Notes: generated by a model from the sequence alone, not told the origin. DNA of 64,000 bases from QHVT01 sp036389275 (GCA_036389275.1 DASVQE010000093.1:1-64000), one strand, 5' to 3'; shown: positions 16,564 through 25,646, counted from the first letter of the stretch. Translations and numbers: made by a program.

Positions 16564-17843
16564 GGGTGTTTCTCCCACCAAAGTGCTTGCGCTGCTTTGG
16601 CGGTACGTGCGGCCTCGACGGCTTCGAGGGAGTCGAGGAATCGGCCGCACGGTCGGCCTGTCTCCGTTTCTATCCGGCCATCGGGTAGTGAGCTGAAGAT
16701 CGAGATCGCTTGGGCGGGTGTGAGTCGCGGGTTGACCTGCAGCATCAACGCGGCGGTCGCTGCAACTTTTGCGGTCGCTCCAGACGTGCGGCCGAAGAAG
16801 GGCGTGTGACTACCATTGACCGCACACGTCAGATCCTGCCGCGGATCGCCGGGCGCGGAGACGCTGATCCGCTCCCCCCAGTTGCTGTCGCGCAGCCTGA
16901 GGTTCCGCGGGTCCGCGCTGTATGCCGTAGCGCCAACGATCACGCAAGTTTCTGCCTTTGCTCCTTTGAGGTTGTCGATGGATCGTTCACCATTTCCAGC
17001 AGGCAGACAAACGATCGCGCCTTGTCCCGCAGCAACCTCTATGGCGGCGCTGATTGCGGGCGACTGATCAACCGGAGTACCGTCCGCCGCCTGAGCCTCG
17101 ACGAGAATAACGACACGACGATCGGCCTGAGCACCCGCCGCCCAAGCAATCGCCGAGGCCCACGGGTCGTAATCAGGCTCAGGCGCGACACTACCTTGAT
17201 TGATGAGACCGGCGCGGAGCAGCCATAGCAAGGAATCAGGCGCGCCACCGACGATGCCACGACCATTCAGCGCCGCGCCGGCGATACCGGCCGAACCGGT
17301 ACCGTGGCTCAGATCTCCGCCGCCATTCGCTGACCCGAAGTTCATGAAGTTTTTCACTCGGTCTATCCGGCCGTTGAAATCATCGTGTCCCGTGAAGAAT
17401 CCCCAATCGATCACGGCGATGATCACATCCTGTCCGGTTGTGTCGTGCCACAATCGACGCGTGTTGCATCGAGAGTGATACCACTGGCGCGGCGCGGCGT
17501 CGCTCGTCTCACCTGTGCCCAGCAGCGGGTCCGTTGCGGGAACGAGCAGCGGCCGCGGCCGCGCGTCCGCGACGACATCAGTGAGTCGCCTCGCATCGAC
17601 GCCTTCAGGCGGGATGATACGAACCACCCGATGAACCAGAGATTCGCGGTCTTGCGCGTATAGAGCGCGCGTCTCTTCATTGAACGCGTACGTAGCGACA
17701 ACATTCATCGGCGCGCCACCGTCCAATCCTGCAATTACGATCTGCGGCGCAGCCATGAACAGCCGTGCCTCAGTAGCAGTCGGAAATACGGCTTCCGCAA
17801 CATTCTGGTAGACGACCGCTTCCGAGAAGCGCGTGAGTGACAT
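16560..17843 (-). CDS. subtilisin-like serine protease (S8), cytoplasmic, 427 aa
   Basis: The catalytic triad is readable: Asp146 in VIAVIDWG, His180 in LSHGTGSAGIAG and Ser354 in GRTSGATAKVAA, with the oxyanion Asn284 in PAGNG. The Ser motif is GRTSGATA rather than the common GTSMATP. About 140 N-terminal residues form an unrecognised domain, and no signal peptide is present, so the protease probably acts inside the cell. AAGGAG lies upstream of the ATG at 17843. It is the last gene of the sigma/CHAT cassette, and its base composition is less GC-rich than the flanking operons. The substrate is unknown; the unknown protein or the CHAT protein of the same cassette are natural candidates. Confidence 0.88.
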   Translation of the reverse strand: MSLTRFSEAVVYQNVAEAVFPTATEARLFMAAPQIVIAGLDGGAPMNVVATYAFNEETRALYAQDRESLVHRVVRIIPPEGVDARRLTDVVADARPRPLLVPATDPLLGTGETSDAAPRQWYHSRCNTRRLWHDTTGQDVIIAVIDWGFFTGHDDFNGRIDRVKNFMNFGSANGGGDLSHGTGSAGIAGAALNGRGIVGGAPDSLLWLLRAGLINQGSVAPEPDYDPWASAIAWAAGAQADRRVVILVEAQAADGTPVDQSPAISAAIEVAAGQGAIVCLPAGNGERSIDNLKGAKAETCVIVGATAYSADPRNLRLRDSNWGERISVSAPGDPRQDLTCAVNGSHTPFFGRTSGATAKVAATAALMLQVNPRLTPAQAISIFSSLPDGRIETETGRPCGRFLDSLEAVEAARTAKAAQALWWEKHP

Positions 17844-17852
17844 AGCGTCTCC

Positions 17853-18710
17853 TTAACCATTGATTAGCGGCGGGCAGCGATCCGAACCGGCGATCGGCGG
17901 AGTCTTACCGACTGGATGAGGAATGGGAAAGCGACTCGGCCTTTTCTTCGCAATGTCGTAATAAAGCTCGAAATCCACATCCTTCTTGTGTACCCGTGGC
18001 TGCTCACCGTCCGGGAGGTCCTGAATCGATCCCGTCGGAGCACTGCCCAGATAGAGGTTCATCGTCCGGTCCTGGCCAAAAGTGAAATACAGCGAGCTGA
18101 GAGAATCGCTGTTCGCCAACGAGTGCGATTTCAATGTGAAGTACGGCTGCGGCAACACGATTTCAACGACTAACACGTCGGTAATCGCCGCAGTGATGGA
18201 GCCGGCGGAATCATCGCACAGCGGTCTAAACTCTACGATCTTAGGTTCCTGGGCACCCGGATAAAGCTCGCCGCTCTCCAGAAATACGTGCCCCCCCACG
18301 CGGTCGAGCGCCGTGCCGGACAGTTGAGGCTGCGTATAGCTGGAGTCGAGCAGCCCATCCGGACAGATGCGTCGCATATCAGCGACGCCGCTCACGGAGC
18401 GGATGCTGCAACCACGCTTTGGATCGTCTGCGAGTGCGAGTCGCTCCTTATCGAGAAGCCATCCCGCGAAACCCTTCTTGTTCGGTGGCAAGTCGAAGGG
18501 CCGCGAATTCCTGTCGACGTACTTCTCGTCACACACGACAAACGCGGTGTGCTTTTCGATGTACACGGCGGTGTCGTTCGCGGACTTGCGGCGGGTCGGC
18601 AGGACCACCATCACGAACACGAAATTAGGCTGAGTCTGAACTCGTCGCGGATCGAGAATCGGCACCGTGACCATGCCAGTGAAGTTCAACAGGAGCTTGT
18701 ATTCCGCCAT
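17853..18710 (-). CDS. unknown protein between CHAT and subtilase genes, 285 aa
   Basis: I do not recognise this protein. The ATG at 18710 follows AGGAGAAAAC and lies 8 nt after the CHAT gene stop. The sequence is predicted beta-rich with no signal peptide, no membrane helix and no obvious catalytic motif. It opens with MAEYKLLLNFTGMVTVPILD and holds several Cys spread along its length. It also has segments such as VYIEKHTAFVVCDEKYVD and YFTLKSHSLANSDSLSSLYF. Its place between two proteases makes it a plausible protease substrate, effector or ligand-binding subunit. Codon use is noticeably less GC-biased than in surrounding operons. Confidence 0.75.
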   Translation of the reverse strand: MAEYKLLLNFTGMVTVPILDPRRVQTQPNFVFVMVVLPTRRKSANDTAVYIEKHTAFVVCDEKYVDRNSRPFDLPPNKKGFAGWLLDKERLALADDPKRGCSIRSVSGVADMRRICPDGLLDSSYTQPQLSGTALDRVGGHVFLESGELYPGAQEPKIVEFRPLCDDSAGSITAAITDVLVVEIVLPQPYFTLKSHSLANSDSLSSLYFTFGQDRTMNLYLGSAPTGSIQDLPDGEQPRVHKKDVDFELYYDIAKKRPSRFPIPHPVGKTPPIAGSDRCPPLING

Positions 18711-18718
18711 GTTTTCTC

Positions 18719-21700
18719 CTACGCCGTTGCAAGACAAACGTACCCCGACCACGTCTCATCGGGGAATCGGTTGCGGATCATGTATAACTGCGCCGCTCGC
18801 AGCGCCTGCGGCGGGTCTGAGCCACCGGCGAGCGCACCGTAGAACTGCTCGAAGAAAACGTCCGAGGCAGCGTCGGGGACGCGGGCCGTCGTGGCGATGA
18901 TCACTGCAGCTCCAGCTTCGTCGAACGCTTCGGCAAGACTTGCGGATCCATCGAGGTGCAGCGGCCGCTTCACGGCGGTCTCGCACGCAGCGAGGACGAC
19001 GAGAGGATGCCTGCGAAAGCGTAATCGTCGAATCGACCCGGCGTCCAAAACCTTTAGACCGCCGGACGTGATTGCCGTCGCGAGGTAAGAATCAGTGGGG
19101 TTGCGGCGGTCAACGATCGCATGGGCGGCGAAATGAAGAACGTCCGCCGACTCCGCCACGTCGCGCGTCAGGCTACCGCTCCGCTCGTGGATCCGGGCGC
19201 CCGTCCTTCTCAGGATCGCTGCTACTCGTGCTGCTTCGCCGCGCGCGTTCTTCAACGAAGGCAACTCCGGCGAGTCGGGATTTGCAGCAATGATTACGTT
19301 CAGCGCGCCGTCTCGCGGTACGTGAAAGTCACAAGCTGTCGTGTCCGCCGACGACGCGAAGATGACCGCATGCGTCGAAACCAGCGGGCGGTGATCACGC
19401 GCTTCGAGCGCCGCGACCGGCACTTCCCAAATGAGTTCGTCGGGGACGACGTACAGGACGGATGCGACGCGGACCGCCTGTTCGTGCGGTTCGACGAGCA
19501 GCGCGTACAGGCGGCGCAATGCACCCGCCCGAGCACGAGGATTGCGCAATTCCGCTGCGGCTCGATGAAGCTTCTCGACGCCACCGGCATCGACGCGACA
19601 GACGGTCGCGCCGCCGTGAACACTCCATGAAATCAGAGCTTCGGGCAAAACATAGTACGCGAGGACCGTCGCGCTCGAACTGGTAAGGTGTGCAGCGCTA
19701 TGAGCGTCGGCTGCTGCGCCGTTCAGCCGGCGCATGGTCGCACGCGCGCGCTGCGCCAATGCGAGCGAACGAACGGCGTCACCCTGGTTCGCAAGCTGCA
19801 GAACGACCTCGTCATATAGCGTCGTCAAAGGCCGCGTATATAGCGGCGACTTGAACGCCAAAGCCGTCGCATCCGTTCCAAGGCGCGCTTCCAGAACGTC
19901 GAGCGCGTGAATCACGGGCGCTGTTGCACCGGAACCTGACGCCGCCATCGCGCGAGTCCGGAAGAGCGTCGCCCGTGCCGTTTCCTCGAACGTACCCGAC
20001 GGTTCGGCGCGCGCAAGAAGCGCGAGCGCCTCCTTCGGCCGATCATGTGCCAGTCGGATGGCGTCGGCGACGTCGATGTTCGCAACGGCCGAGCGGCGCA
20101 GAGCTTCGTCGTCGATTCGGCCGGCATGATGTCGCGCATGGGCGATCGCGCGGCCTGCTGCGTCGAGATCGCCTCGTGCAAGCGAGACCATGCTGCGCCA
20201 CCGGTAGACCGCAGCAGAGCCCACTTCATCGTTGGCCGCGGCGTCGGTACGCGTCGCCGTATCGAGCATTAGCTCGGCCACCTGAAGATGCCCGTCACGA
20301 ACGGCCGCCATGACCGCTTCGATCGCCACTCCGTGGCGCCACCGCGCGCTGACAATGTTCGGATAGACCGAAAACGCACGGAATCGTTGGCCCCAGCTAA
20401 GCTCGGGCAGCCCCAGTTCGTCGAGAGTTTGGGCGAGCTGTACCGAGGATGCGGCCCAGTATTCATCCTCACGCGTACGAACAAACATGCCCACGGCACG
20501 ACGATAATGGTCACTTGCGAGCCGCGGGTCGCCGGTTTCACTCTCCACCAACGCGGCGAGCCAATGGGCGCGTCCTGCAGCCGACGGATAACGCGTCACA
20601 AGGTCGTCTCTCGAAAACACGCGGGCAAGATCCGCGCTTGTCTGCGCGAAATCTCTCAAGAGGAAATCGCAGCTCGCATTCGCGAGTGCTGTTGCGACGG
20701 CGAATGGCAGGTCGTAACGGCGAAATGTCGACTCGGCCCTGCGGAAAAGCACCTTGGCTTCAGACGCCTTCGCCTCCTTATATAGTTCGCGGCCGACGGC
20801 GAAGTCGTGATGTGCAGCCGCGATCGCAAGGAGCGTTGCGGCGGCATGGCTCCGAGTGTGGATTGCCGCTAGCTCGTCCTGAGCAAGCGCGTCGGCCGCC
20901 ACCTTCGCTGTTGCAGCAGCGCTTCGCGACAGGAGAATCCATCGACGCTGCGCGAGTAAGTCGTCTCGAGCTTGAATCGCTTCTGCCCACGCCGCGAATG
21001 CCGATTCCTCGACCCATTCACGCGTCTGCAATGGGAAAAGGCGCGCGATCTCGTCCACCTGAATCTGGTCATCGCTGTGGAGCGCCGCGTTCAATGCACG
21101 TTGCGCGGCGGGCCACTTCGATGCGCTCCCGCTAACGTGATGTTCACGGCGGCGCGCGGTCGCTTCCTTTGCCCACGACGAAGTGGAATCGAACCGCAAG
21201 TAATCAGACCACGCCTGTGCAGCCCGGTCGTCCAGATGTAGCAATGACACAGCGACGGCGCGGTTCCACGCCGTCTCCGCCTCAGGCCGCAACTCGTAAG
21301 CACGGACTGCTGCATCGACCGCGAACAAAACGTCCGTCGCCGTCGTCCCGCCTCGCGACCGCGCAATGAACGCGGCCGCAAGGTCATTGAGAAGAGCAGC
21401 GTCGTTACACGCGCGGATCGCTTCCGACAGGCCGTCCCTATGCGCCGACAGTCGTACGGCGTCCGATAATGACGCAACGGCTTCGTCGAACTTGCCGAGC
21501 AATAGCTGGGCGGCACCGGCGGCGTGAAGTGTATCCGGCGTCTTTTCCGAGCGCGCGCGAAGTACGAGCGGTCCGGCCGCGGCCGCTAACGGAAGCTCAT
21601 CAGCGGATAGGCCGGGAACGACTTCGGCCTTACCGCGGGTGATGATCTCCGGCGGTTTCATCGGTTTGTACGCAAACCCTCCGCTCAACCGCCCTTCAAT

Positions 21701-22072
21701 CGGACGATATTCAAGCGACTGGGTGGCCTCGACCAACGCCGGAATGCCGCTTTTAGGCGGCGGCGCAAAGCGTTTGCGGAGTGGTGTTAAAAAAAGCAAC
21801 GCCGAAATCATCGCTGCAGTCGCTAATGCAGACAGACCGGCGACCGTGGCGGCGCGCTGACGACTCCGGGACCCGGTGCGGATTCCCGGCACATTGCGCG
21901 GTTCTTCCGCTGCCGCCATTTCATTGGCGAGCAGGAAGCCGCTCCTGCAATCCGCGCAAACCGTCATGTGCTCGATCACCGTTCGTCGGGCGGCGGGGTC
22001 GAGGCGGTTTTCCGTGAAGGCCGCCAGGGTCTCGTCGCTTGGGTGTGGGGTGGTGTGGATGGGACTGCTCAT
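18719..22072 (-). CDS. membrane-anchored anti-sigma/TPR/CHAT protease fusion, 1117 aa
   Basis: The ATG at 22072 overlaps the sigma-factor stop (ATGA). Residues 10-50 form a zf-HC2-like anti-sigma zinc finger (H35-x3-C39-x2-C42). One membrane helix follows at about 74-96, then several hundred residues of helical TPR-like repeats (TLHAAGAAQLLLGKFDEAVASL near residue 175). The C-terminus is a CHAT caspase-like domain with His984 in LHFAAHA and Cys1030 in VVLAACETA, both intact. CHAT proteases are caspase relatives, some of which act in immunity. Fusing one to an anti-sigma factor suggests that sigma release and proteolysis are linked. The expected topology places the CHAT part outside the cytoplasm, while the partner subtilase lacks a signal peptide, a conflict I cannot resolve. 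Confidence 0.85.
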   Translation of the reverse strand: MSSPIHTTPHPSDETLAAFTENRLDPAARRTVIEHMTVCADCRSGFLLANEMAAAEEPRNVPGIRTGSRSRQRAATVAGLSALATAAMISALLFLTPLRKRFAPPPKSGIPALVEATQSLEYRPIEGRLSGGFAYKPMKPPEIITRGKAEVVPGLSADELPLAAAAGPLVLRARSEKTPDTLHAAGAAQLLLGKFDEAVASLSDAVRLSAHRDGLSEAIRACNDAALLNDLAAAFIARSRGGTTATDVLFAVDAAVRAYELRPEAETAWNRAVAVSLLHLDDRAAQAWSDYLRFDSTSSWAKEATARRREHHVSGSASKWPAAQRALNAALHSDDQIQVDEIARLFPLQTREWVEESAFAAWAEAIQARDDLLAQRRWILLSRSAAATAKVAADALAQDELAAIHTRSHAAATLLAIAAAHHDFAVGRELYKEAKASEAKVLFRRAESTFRRYDLPFAVATALANASCDFLLRDFAQTSADLARVFSRDDLVTRYPSAAGRAHWLAALVESETGDPRLASDHYRRAVGMFVRTREDEYWAASSVQLAQTLDELGLPELSWGQRFRAFSVYPNIVSARWRHGVAIEAVMAAVRDGHLQVAELMLDTATRTDAAANDEVGSAAVYRWRSMVSLARGDLDAAGRAIAHARHHAGRIDDEALRRSAVANIDVADAIRLAHDRPKEALALLARAEPSGTFEETARATLFRTRAMAASGSGATAPVIHALDVLEARLGTDATALAFKSPLYTRPLTTLYDEVVLQLANQGDAVRSLALAQRARATMRRLNGAAADAHSAAHLTSSSATVLAYYVLPEALISWSVHGGATVCRVDAGGVEKLHRAAAELRNPRARAGALRRLYALLVEPHEQAVRVASVLYVVPDELIWEVPVAALEARDHRPLVSTHAVIFASSADTTACDFHVPRDGALNVIIAANPDSPELPSLKNARGEAARVAAILRRTGARIHERSGSLTRDVAESADVLHFAAHAIVDRRNPTDSYLATAITSGGLKVLDAGSIRRLRFRRHPLVVLAACETAVKRPLHLDGSASLAEAFDEAGAAVIIATTARVPDAASDVFFEQFYGALAGGSDPPQALRAAQLYMIRNRFPDETWSGYVCLATA

Positions 22073-22941
22073 TGGTGTCCGCCCTCGCCGCCTCGCACTT
22101 CCTTCCCACCTGGTTCTGTAGAGGGACGGAAGGGGCGGATTTCTCCTGCGGACGTGAATAAATCGAGGTGGATTTCCTGGTCGCCTTTGGCCAAGAAGGC
22201 GCCGACCTCGGCTTTGCTGACGCCCATGGTTTCCAGTGCGCGCCTCAGGGAGCCGAAGAGGCGGTCGAGGCGTTTGTAGACTTTTTTCTGGTCGAGGTGG
22301 AGGCGGCGGGCGATGTCGGGGACTCGCAGGGCGTCCCAGAAGCGCATCTGCAGGATGAGGCGGTCCTCCGCGTCGAGGGTGAGCAGGAGCTCGTCGAGGG
22401 CCGTCGCGGCTTTGCGGGCGGAGCGCTCGCGCTCGTGGGTCTCGACGCGCTCGTCGGCCTGCTCGTCGACCGCGGCGGCGTCGGGGGTCTCGCCGTCGGA
22501 GACAAGGACGGGGCGGGGGTTGCGCGGCGGGAGGCGGACGTAGAGCACCTCCAGCTCGCTCACGGTGTATTGCGCGCCGGCGGGCGTGGTCAGCACTTTC
22601 ACGGCCTCGTCGAAGGTATAGCCGTCGCGGGTGAGCATGCGCTCGAGGACGATGGCTTTGTCGCCGAGGCGACGGGCTTCGGCGGTCGGGCGCCACTTGC
22701 CCCATTGTTTGACACGCCACTCGTGGAAGAGGCGGGCGATGACGGTGGTGAGGTAGGTACTGAAGTTCGCGCGGCCTTCGAACTTGCGGATGATGGAGTA
22801 ATCGTCGTCGAGCAGGCGCACCCGCACTTCCTGCATGAATTCGAGGGTCTCGTCGCGCGAGAGATGGTTACGGCGCGCCACGAAGGCCGCAAGGCGCTCG
22901 ATCGTTCCGAGGTAGTGAAGGTAAGTCTCTTCCGGGCTCAT
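22069..22941 (-). CDS. sigma-70 family RNA polymerase sigma factor, 290 aa
   Basis: Region 2 is visible around TLEFMQEVRVRLLDDDYSIIRKFEGRANFSTYLTTVIARL. A long acidic linker follows, then region 4 (LLTLDAEDRLILQMRFWDALRVPDIARRLHLDQKKVYKRLDRL). An extra C-terminal segment of about 40 residues has no match I know. The ATG at 22941 is chosen; a GTG at 22956 is possible, and neither has a good ribosome site. The stop overlaps the start of the gene for its presumed anti-sigma partner. The sigma factor is GC-rich like the core genome, unlike the genes after it. Confidence 0.87.
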   Translation of the reverse strand: MSPEETYLHYLGTIERLAAFVARRNHLSRDETLEFMQEVRVRLLDDDYSIIRKFEGRANFSTYLTTVIARLFHEWRVKQWGKWRPTAEARRLGDKAIVLERMLTRDGYTFDEAVKVLTTPAGAQYTVSELEVLYVRLPPRNPRPVLVSDGETPDAAAVDEQADERVETHERERSARKAATALDELLLTLDAEDRLILQMRFWDALRVPDIARRLHLDQKKVYKRLDRLFGSLRRALETMGVSKAEVGAFLAKGDQEIHLDLFTSAGEIRPFRPSTEPGGKEVRGGEGGHQ

Positions 22942-23079
22942 TCGGACCAGCGACACATATGCGTCTTTGCGCCAAAGCGGAATGGCGCATCGATGGATTT
23001 CGGGAACGCCAGCAGTCTAGCAGGAAGTCGAAAAGCAGGCGCTTGACCGGTATACCCCCTGGGGGTATGGTATGCGGCG
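22942..23079. other. divergent intergenic region, sigma gene / csoR
   Basis: The 138-bp gap between the divergent sigma-factor and csoR genes contains the CsoR-type palindrome described separately. I see no other gene in it. Promoters for both directions should lie here, but no consensus is clear enough to mark. Confidence 0.5.
23052..23068 (+). promoter_or_regulatory. CsoR-type copper operator
   Basis: The 17-bp sequence ATACCCCCTGGGGGTAT is a perfect palindrome around a central T, lying 11 bp before the csoR start codon. It matches the known form of CsoR/RcnR-family operators (a G-tract/C-tract palindrome flanked by TA steps). Apo-repressor should bind here and release on Cu(I), giving autoregulation of csoR and the copper pump. 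Confidence 0.85.
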
Positions 23080-23394
23080 ATGAAACGGAAGGTCGGGAAA
23101 GCGGAACATGCCGCCGCGGTCGACACGCAGCTCAAGAAGTCGGCGCTGGTACGGCTGCGGCGGATCGAAGGACAAGTGCGCGGCGTGCAGACGATGGTCG
23201 AGGAGGAGCGCTACTGCGCGGACGTCCTCGTGCAGATCTCGGCCATTCACGAGTCGCTGCGCTCGGTCGCGCAACTGCTGCTCCGGAATCATCTGGAGCA
23301 TTGCGCGTCGGACGCGATCCGCTCGAGCGACGGCACGCGCCGCGCGCGCATGTACGACGAGCTCGCGGAGCTTTTCTCGAAATACGGGCGGTGA
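23080..23394 (+). CDS. csoR: CsoR-family copper-sensing repressor, 104 aa
   Basis: The protein is an all-helical CsoR/RcnR member (LVRLRRIEGQVRGVQTMVEEERYCADVLVQI). Its metal-site residues fit the copper type: Cys46, His71 and Cys75 (the C-H-C set, with NHLEHC). The operator lies just upstream. The stop TGA shares one base with the next ATG (TGATG), so repressor and pump are one transcript. Copper is the likely signal given the neighbour. Confidence 0.92.
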   Translation: MKRKVGKAEHAAAVDTQLKKSALVRLRRIEGQVRGVQTMVEEERYCADVLVQISAIHESLRSVAQLLLRNHLEHCASDAIRSSDGTRRARMYDELAELFSKYGR

Positions 23395-25646
23395 TGATGA
23401 AGGATCCGGTTTGTGGAATGACGGTCGATCCCGCGCGGGCGGCCGGCCAGTCGACGTATGGCGGCACGACGTATTTTTTCTGCAGTGCAGGCTGTAAGGC
23501 GAAGTTCGATGCGGCGCCGGAACAATACCTGGCGAAGGACCCGGTCTGCGGGATGACGATCAATCCGGCGCGCGCGGCCGGACAGTCGACGCACGACGGA
23601 ACCACCTACTACTTCTGCAGCGCGGGCTGTAAGGCAAAGTTCGACGCCGCGCCCGATCAGTTCGTGAAAAAGCAGGAGCCGCCGCGCGAAGCAGTGCATG
23701 CGCGCGAATGGACCTGCCCGATGCACCCGGAGATCGTGCGCGACCAGCCGGGCGCCTGCCCGATCTGCGGGATGGCCCTCGAGCCGCGCACGGTCTCGCT
23801 CGAGGACGCGCCGAACGAAGAGCTGCGCGACATGCAGCGGCGGCTGGCGATCAGCGCCGTACTCACCGCTCCCCTGTTGGTCATCGCCATGTCCATGCGC
23901 CATCTGCCGTGGGTCGAGCTGGCGCTGGCGACGCCGGTGGTGCTTTGGGGCGGCTGGCCATTTTTCGTGCGCGGCTGGTCGTCGCTGGTGACGCGGCGGC
24001 TGAACATGTTCACGCTGATCGCCCTCGGCACCGGGGTCGCCTTCGTCTACAGCGTCGCGGCGATTTTCCTCGGCCGGCACGATCTCTACTTCGAGCCGGC
24101 AGCGGTGATCACGACGTTGGTGCTGGTCGGACAGGTACTCGAGCTGCGGGCGCGCGAGCGCACTTCCGGCGCGATCAAAGCGCTGCTGCAGCTCACGCCG
24201 AAAACCGCACGCGTGATCCACGACGACGGACACGAACACGACATGCCCGTCGAGCAGATCGCCAGCGGGATGCGCATCCGCCTGCGCCCCGGCGAGCGCG
24301 TGCCGGTCGACGGAGTGGTCATCGAAGGCTTCGCCTCGGTCGACGAATCGATGATCACCGGCGAGCCGATGCCGGTGGAGAAAACGGAAGGCAGCAAAGT
24401 CACCGCGGGCACGGTCAGCACGAACGGCGCGCTGGTCATGCGCGCGGAACGCGTCGGCGCCGACACGCTGCTCGCGCAGATCGTGCGCATGGTGGCGGAG
24501 GCGCAGCGCAGCCGCGCGCCGATCCAGCGTCTCGCGGACGTCGTCTCGGCGTGGTTCGTGCCGGCCGTCATCGCCGTCGCGATCATCACCTTCGCCGCCT
24601 GGACTCTCGCCGGACAGCCCGCCTTCGCGCTGCTGAACGCAGTGGCGGTGCTGATCATCGCCTGCCCTTGCGCGCTTGGGCTGGCCACGCCGATGTCGGT
24701 GATGGTGGCAACGGGACGGGGCGCAACGGCCGGCATTCTGATCCGCAATGCGGAGGAGTTGGAGAAGCTCGCGCGGGTCGACACGCTGGTGGTCGACAAG
24801 ACCGGCACGCTCACCGAGGGACGGCCGGCGGTGGTGAAGATCGAATCGGAAGATGTGGATGAACTGCTGACACTGGCCGCGTCGCTAGAGCGCTCGAGCG
24901 AGCATCCGCTGGCCGGCGCGATCGTGAAAGCGGCGCAGGAACGCGGGCTGACACTGCGCGCGGCGAGCAACGTCGAGACCATCCCCGGCATCGGCGTCCG
25001 CGGCTCGGTCGAGGGCAGGCAGGTGGAAGTGGGACGTCCCGGCGTCACTGTGCACGTCGACGGGCGGGAGCTCGGACGGATCATCGTCGCCGATCGCATC
25101 AAGGAGACGACACCGGCGGCCGTGGCGGCGCTGCGCGCGAAACAGATCGAAGTGATCATGCTGACCGGCGACGCGCGCGCGACCGCCGAGGAGGTCGCGA
25201 AAACCCTCGGCATCACGAGGGTCGAGGCGGAAGTGATGCCAGCGCAAAAAGAAGAGCTCGTGCGGCGGCTGCAGAGCGAAGGTCGGGTCGTGGCGATGGC
25301 CGGCGACGGCGTGAACGACGCGCCCGCTCTTTCGCGCGCGGACGTCGGCATCGCCATGGGCACCGGCACGGACGTGGCCATCGAGAGCGCGGGCGTGACG
25401 CTGGTGAAAGGCGATCTGCGCGGCATCGAGCGCGCGCACAATCTCAGCGAAGCGATGATGCGCAACGTCCGGCAGAATCTCTTCTTCGCCTTCCTCTACA
25501 ACGTCCTCGGCGTGCCGGTCGCGGCGGGCGTGCTCTATCCCTTTTTCGGAGTGCTGCTCAGCCCGATGATCGCCAGCGCGGCCATGACGTTCTCGAGCGT
25601 GACGGTGATCGCGAACGCGCTGCGGCTGCGCAACGTGAAGCTCTGA
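23394..25646 (+). CDS. copA: P1B-type copper-exporting ATPase with two N-terminal YHS domains, 750 aa
   Basis: Two near-identical YHS metal-binding domains (residues 3-46 and 48-91, each with DPVCGMT and FCSAGC) are followed by a heavy-metal-binding domain with CPMHPE and CPICGM (about 105-132). Then comes a complete P1B core: TGEP at 322-325, CPC at 424-426 in IIACPCALGLATP, phosphorylated Asp468 in DKTGTLT, the HP motif in SSEHPLAGAI and GDGVNDAPAL. There is no classical HMA domain. It should pump Cu(I) out of the cytoplasm. The first ATG at 23394 overlaps the csoR stop; a second ATG follows immediately. The YHS duplication is also visible at DNA level. Confidence 0.94.
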   Translation: MMKDPVCGMTVDPARAAGQSTYGGTTYFFCSAGCKAKFDAAPEQYLAKDPVCGMTINPARAAGQSTHDGTTYYFCSAGCKAKFDAAPDQFVKKQEPPREAVHAREWTCPMHPEIVRDQPGACPICGMALEPRTVSLEDAPNEELRDMQRRLAISAVLTAPLLVIAMSMRHLPWVELALATPVVLWGGWPFFVRGWSSLVTRRLNMFTLIALGTGVAFVYSVAAIFLGRHDLYFEPAAVITTLVLVGQVLELRARERTSGAIKALLQLTPKTARVIHDDGHEHDMPVEQIASGMRIRLRPGERVPVDGVVIEGFASVDESMITGEPMPVEKTEGSKVTAGTVSTNGALVMRAERVGADTLLAQIVRMVAEAQRSRAPIQRLADVVSAWFVPAVIAVAIITFAAWTLAGQPAFALLNAVAVLIIACPCALGLATPMSVMVATGRGATAGILIRNAEELEKLARVDTLVVDKTGTLTEGRPAVVKIESEDVDELLTLAASLERSSEHPLAGAIVKAAQERGLTLRAASNVETIPGIGVRGSVEGRQVEVGRPGVTVHVDGRELGRIIVADRIKETTPAAVAALRAKQIEVIMLTGDARATAEEVAKTLGITRVEAEVMPAQKEELVRRLQSEGRVVAMAGDGVNDAPALSRADVGIAMGTGTDVAIESAGVTLVKGDLRGIERAHNLSEAMMRNVRQNLFFAFLYNVLGVPVAAGVLYPFFGVLLSPMIASAAMTFSSVTVIANALRLRNVKL

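Noticed and set aside
17853..18710. Bacterial gasdermin as the identity of the unknown protein next to proteases
   Set aside because: The size is right, but there is no N-terminal palmitoylated Cys, no recognisable pore-forming strand pattern and no short C-terminal inhibitory peptide that I can see.
16560..22941. Type III-E CRISPR (Craspase) locus
   Set aside because: CHAT and sigma-factor genes are reminiscent, but there is no cas7-11-like gene, no CRISPR array, and the CHAT protein carries an anti-sigma zinc finger instead.
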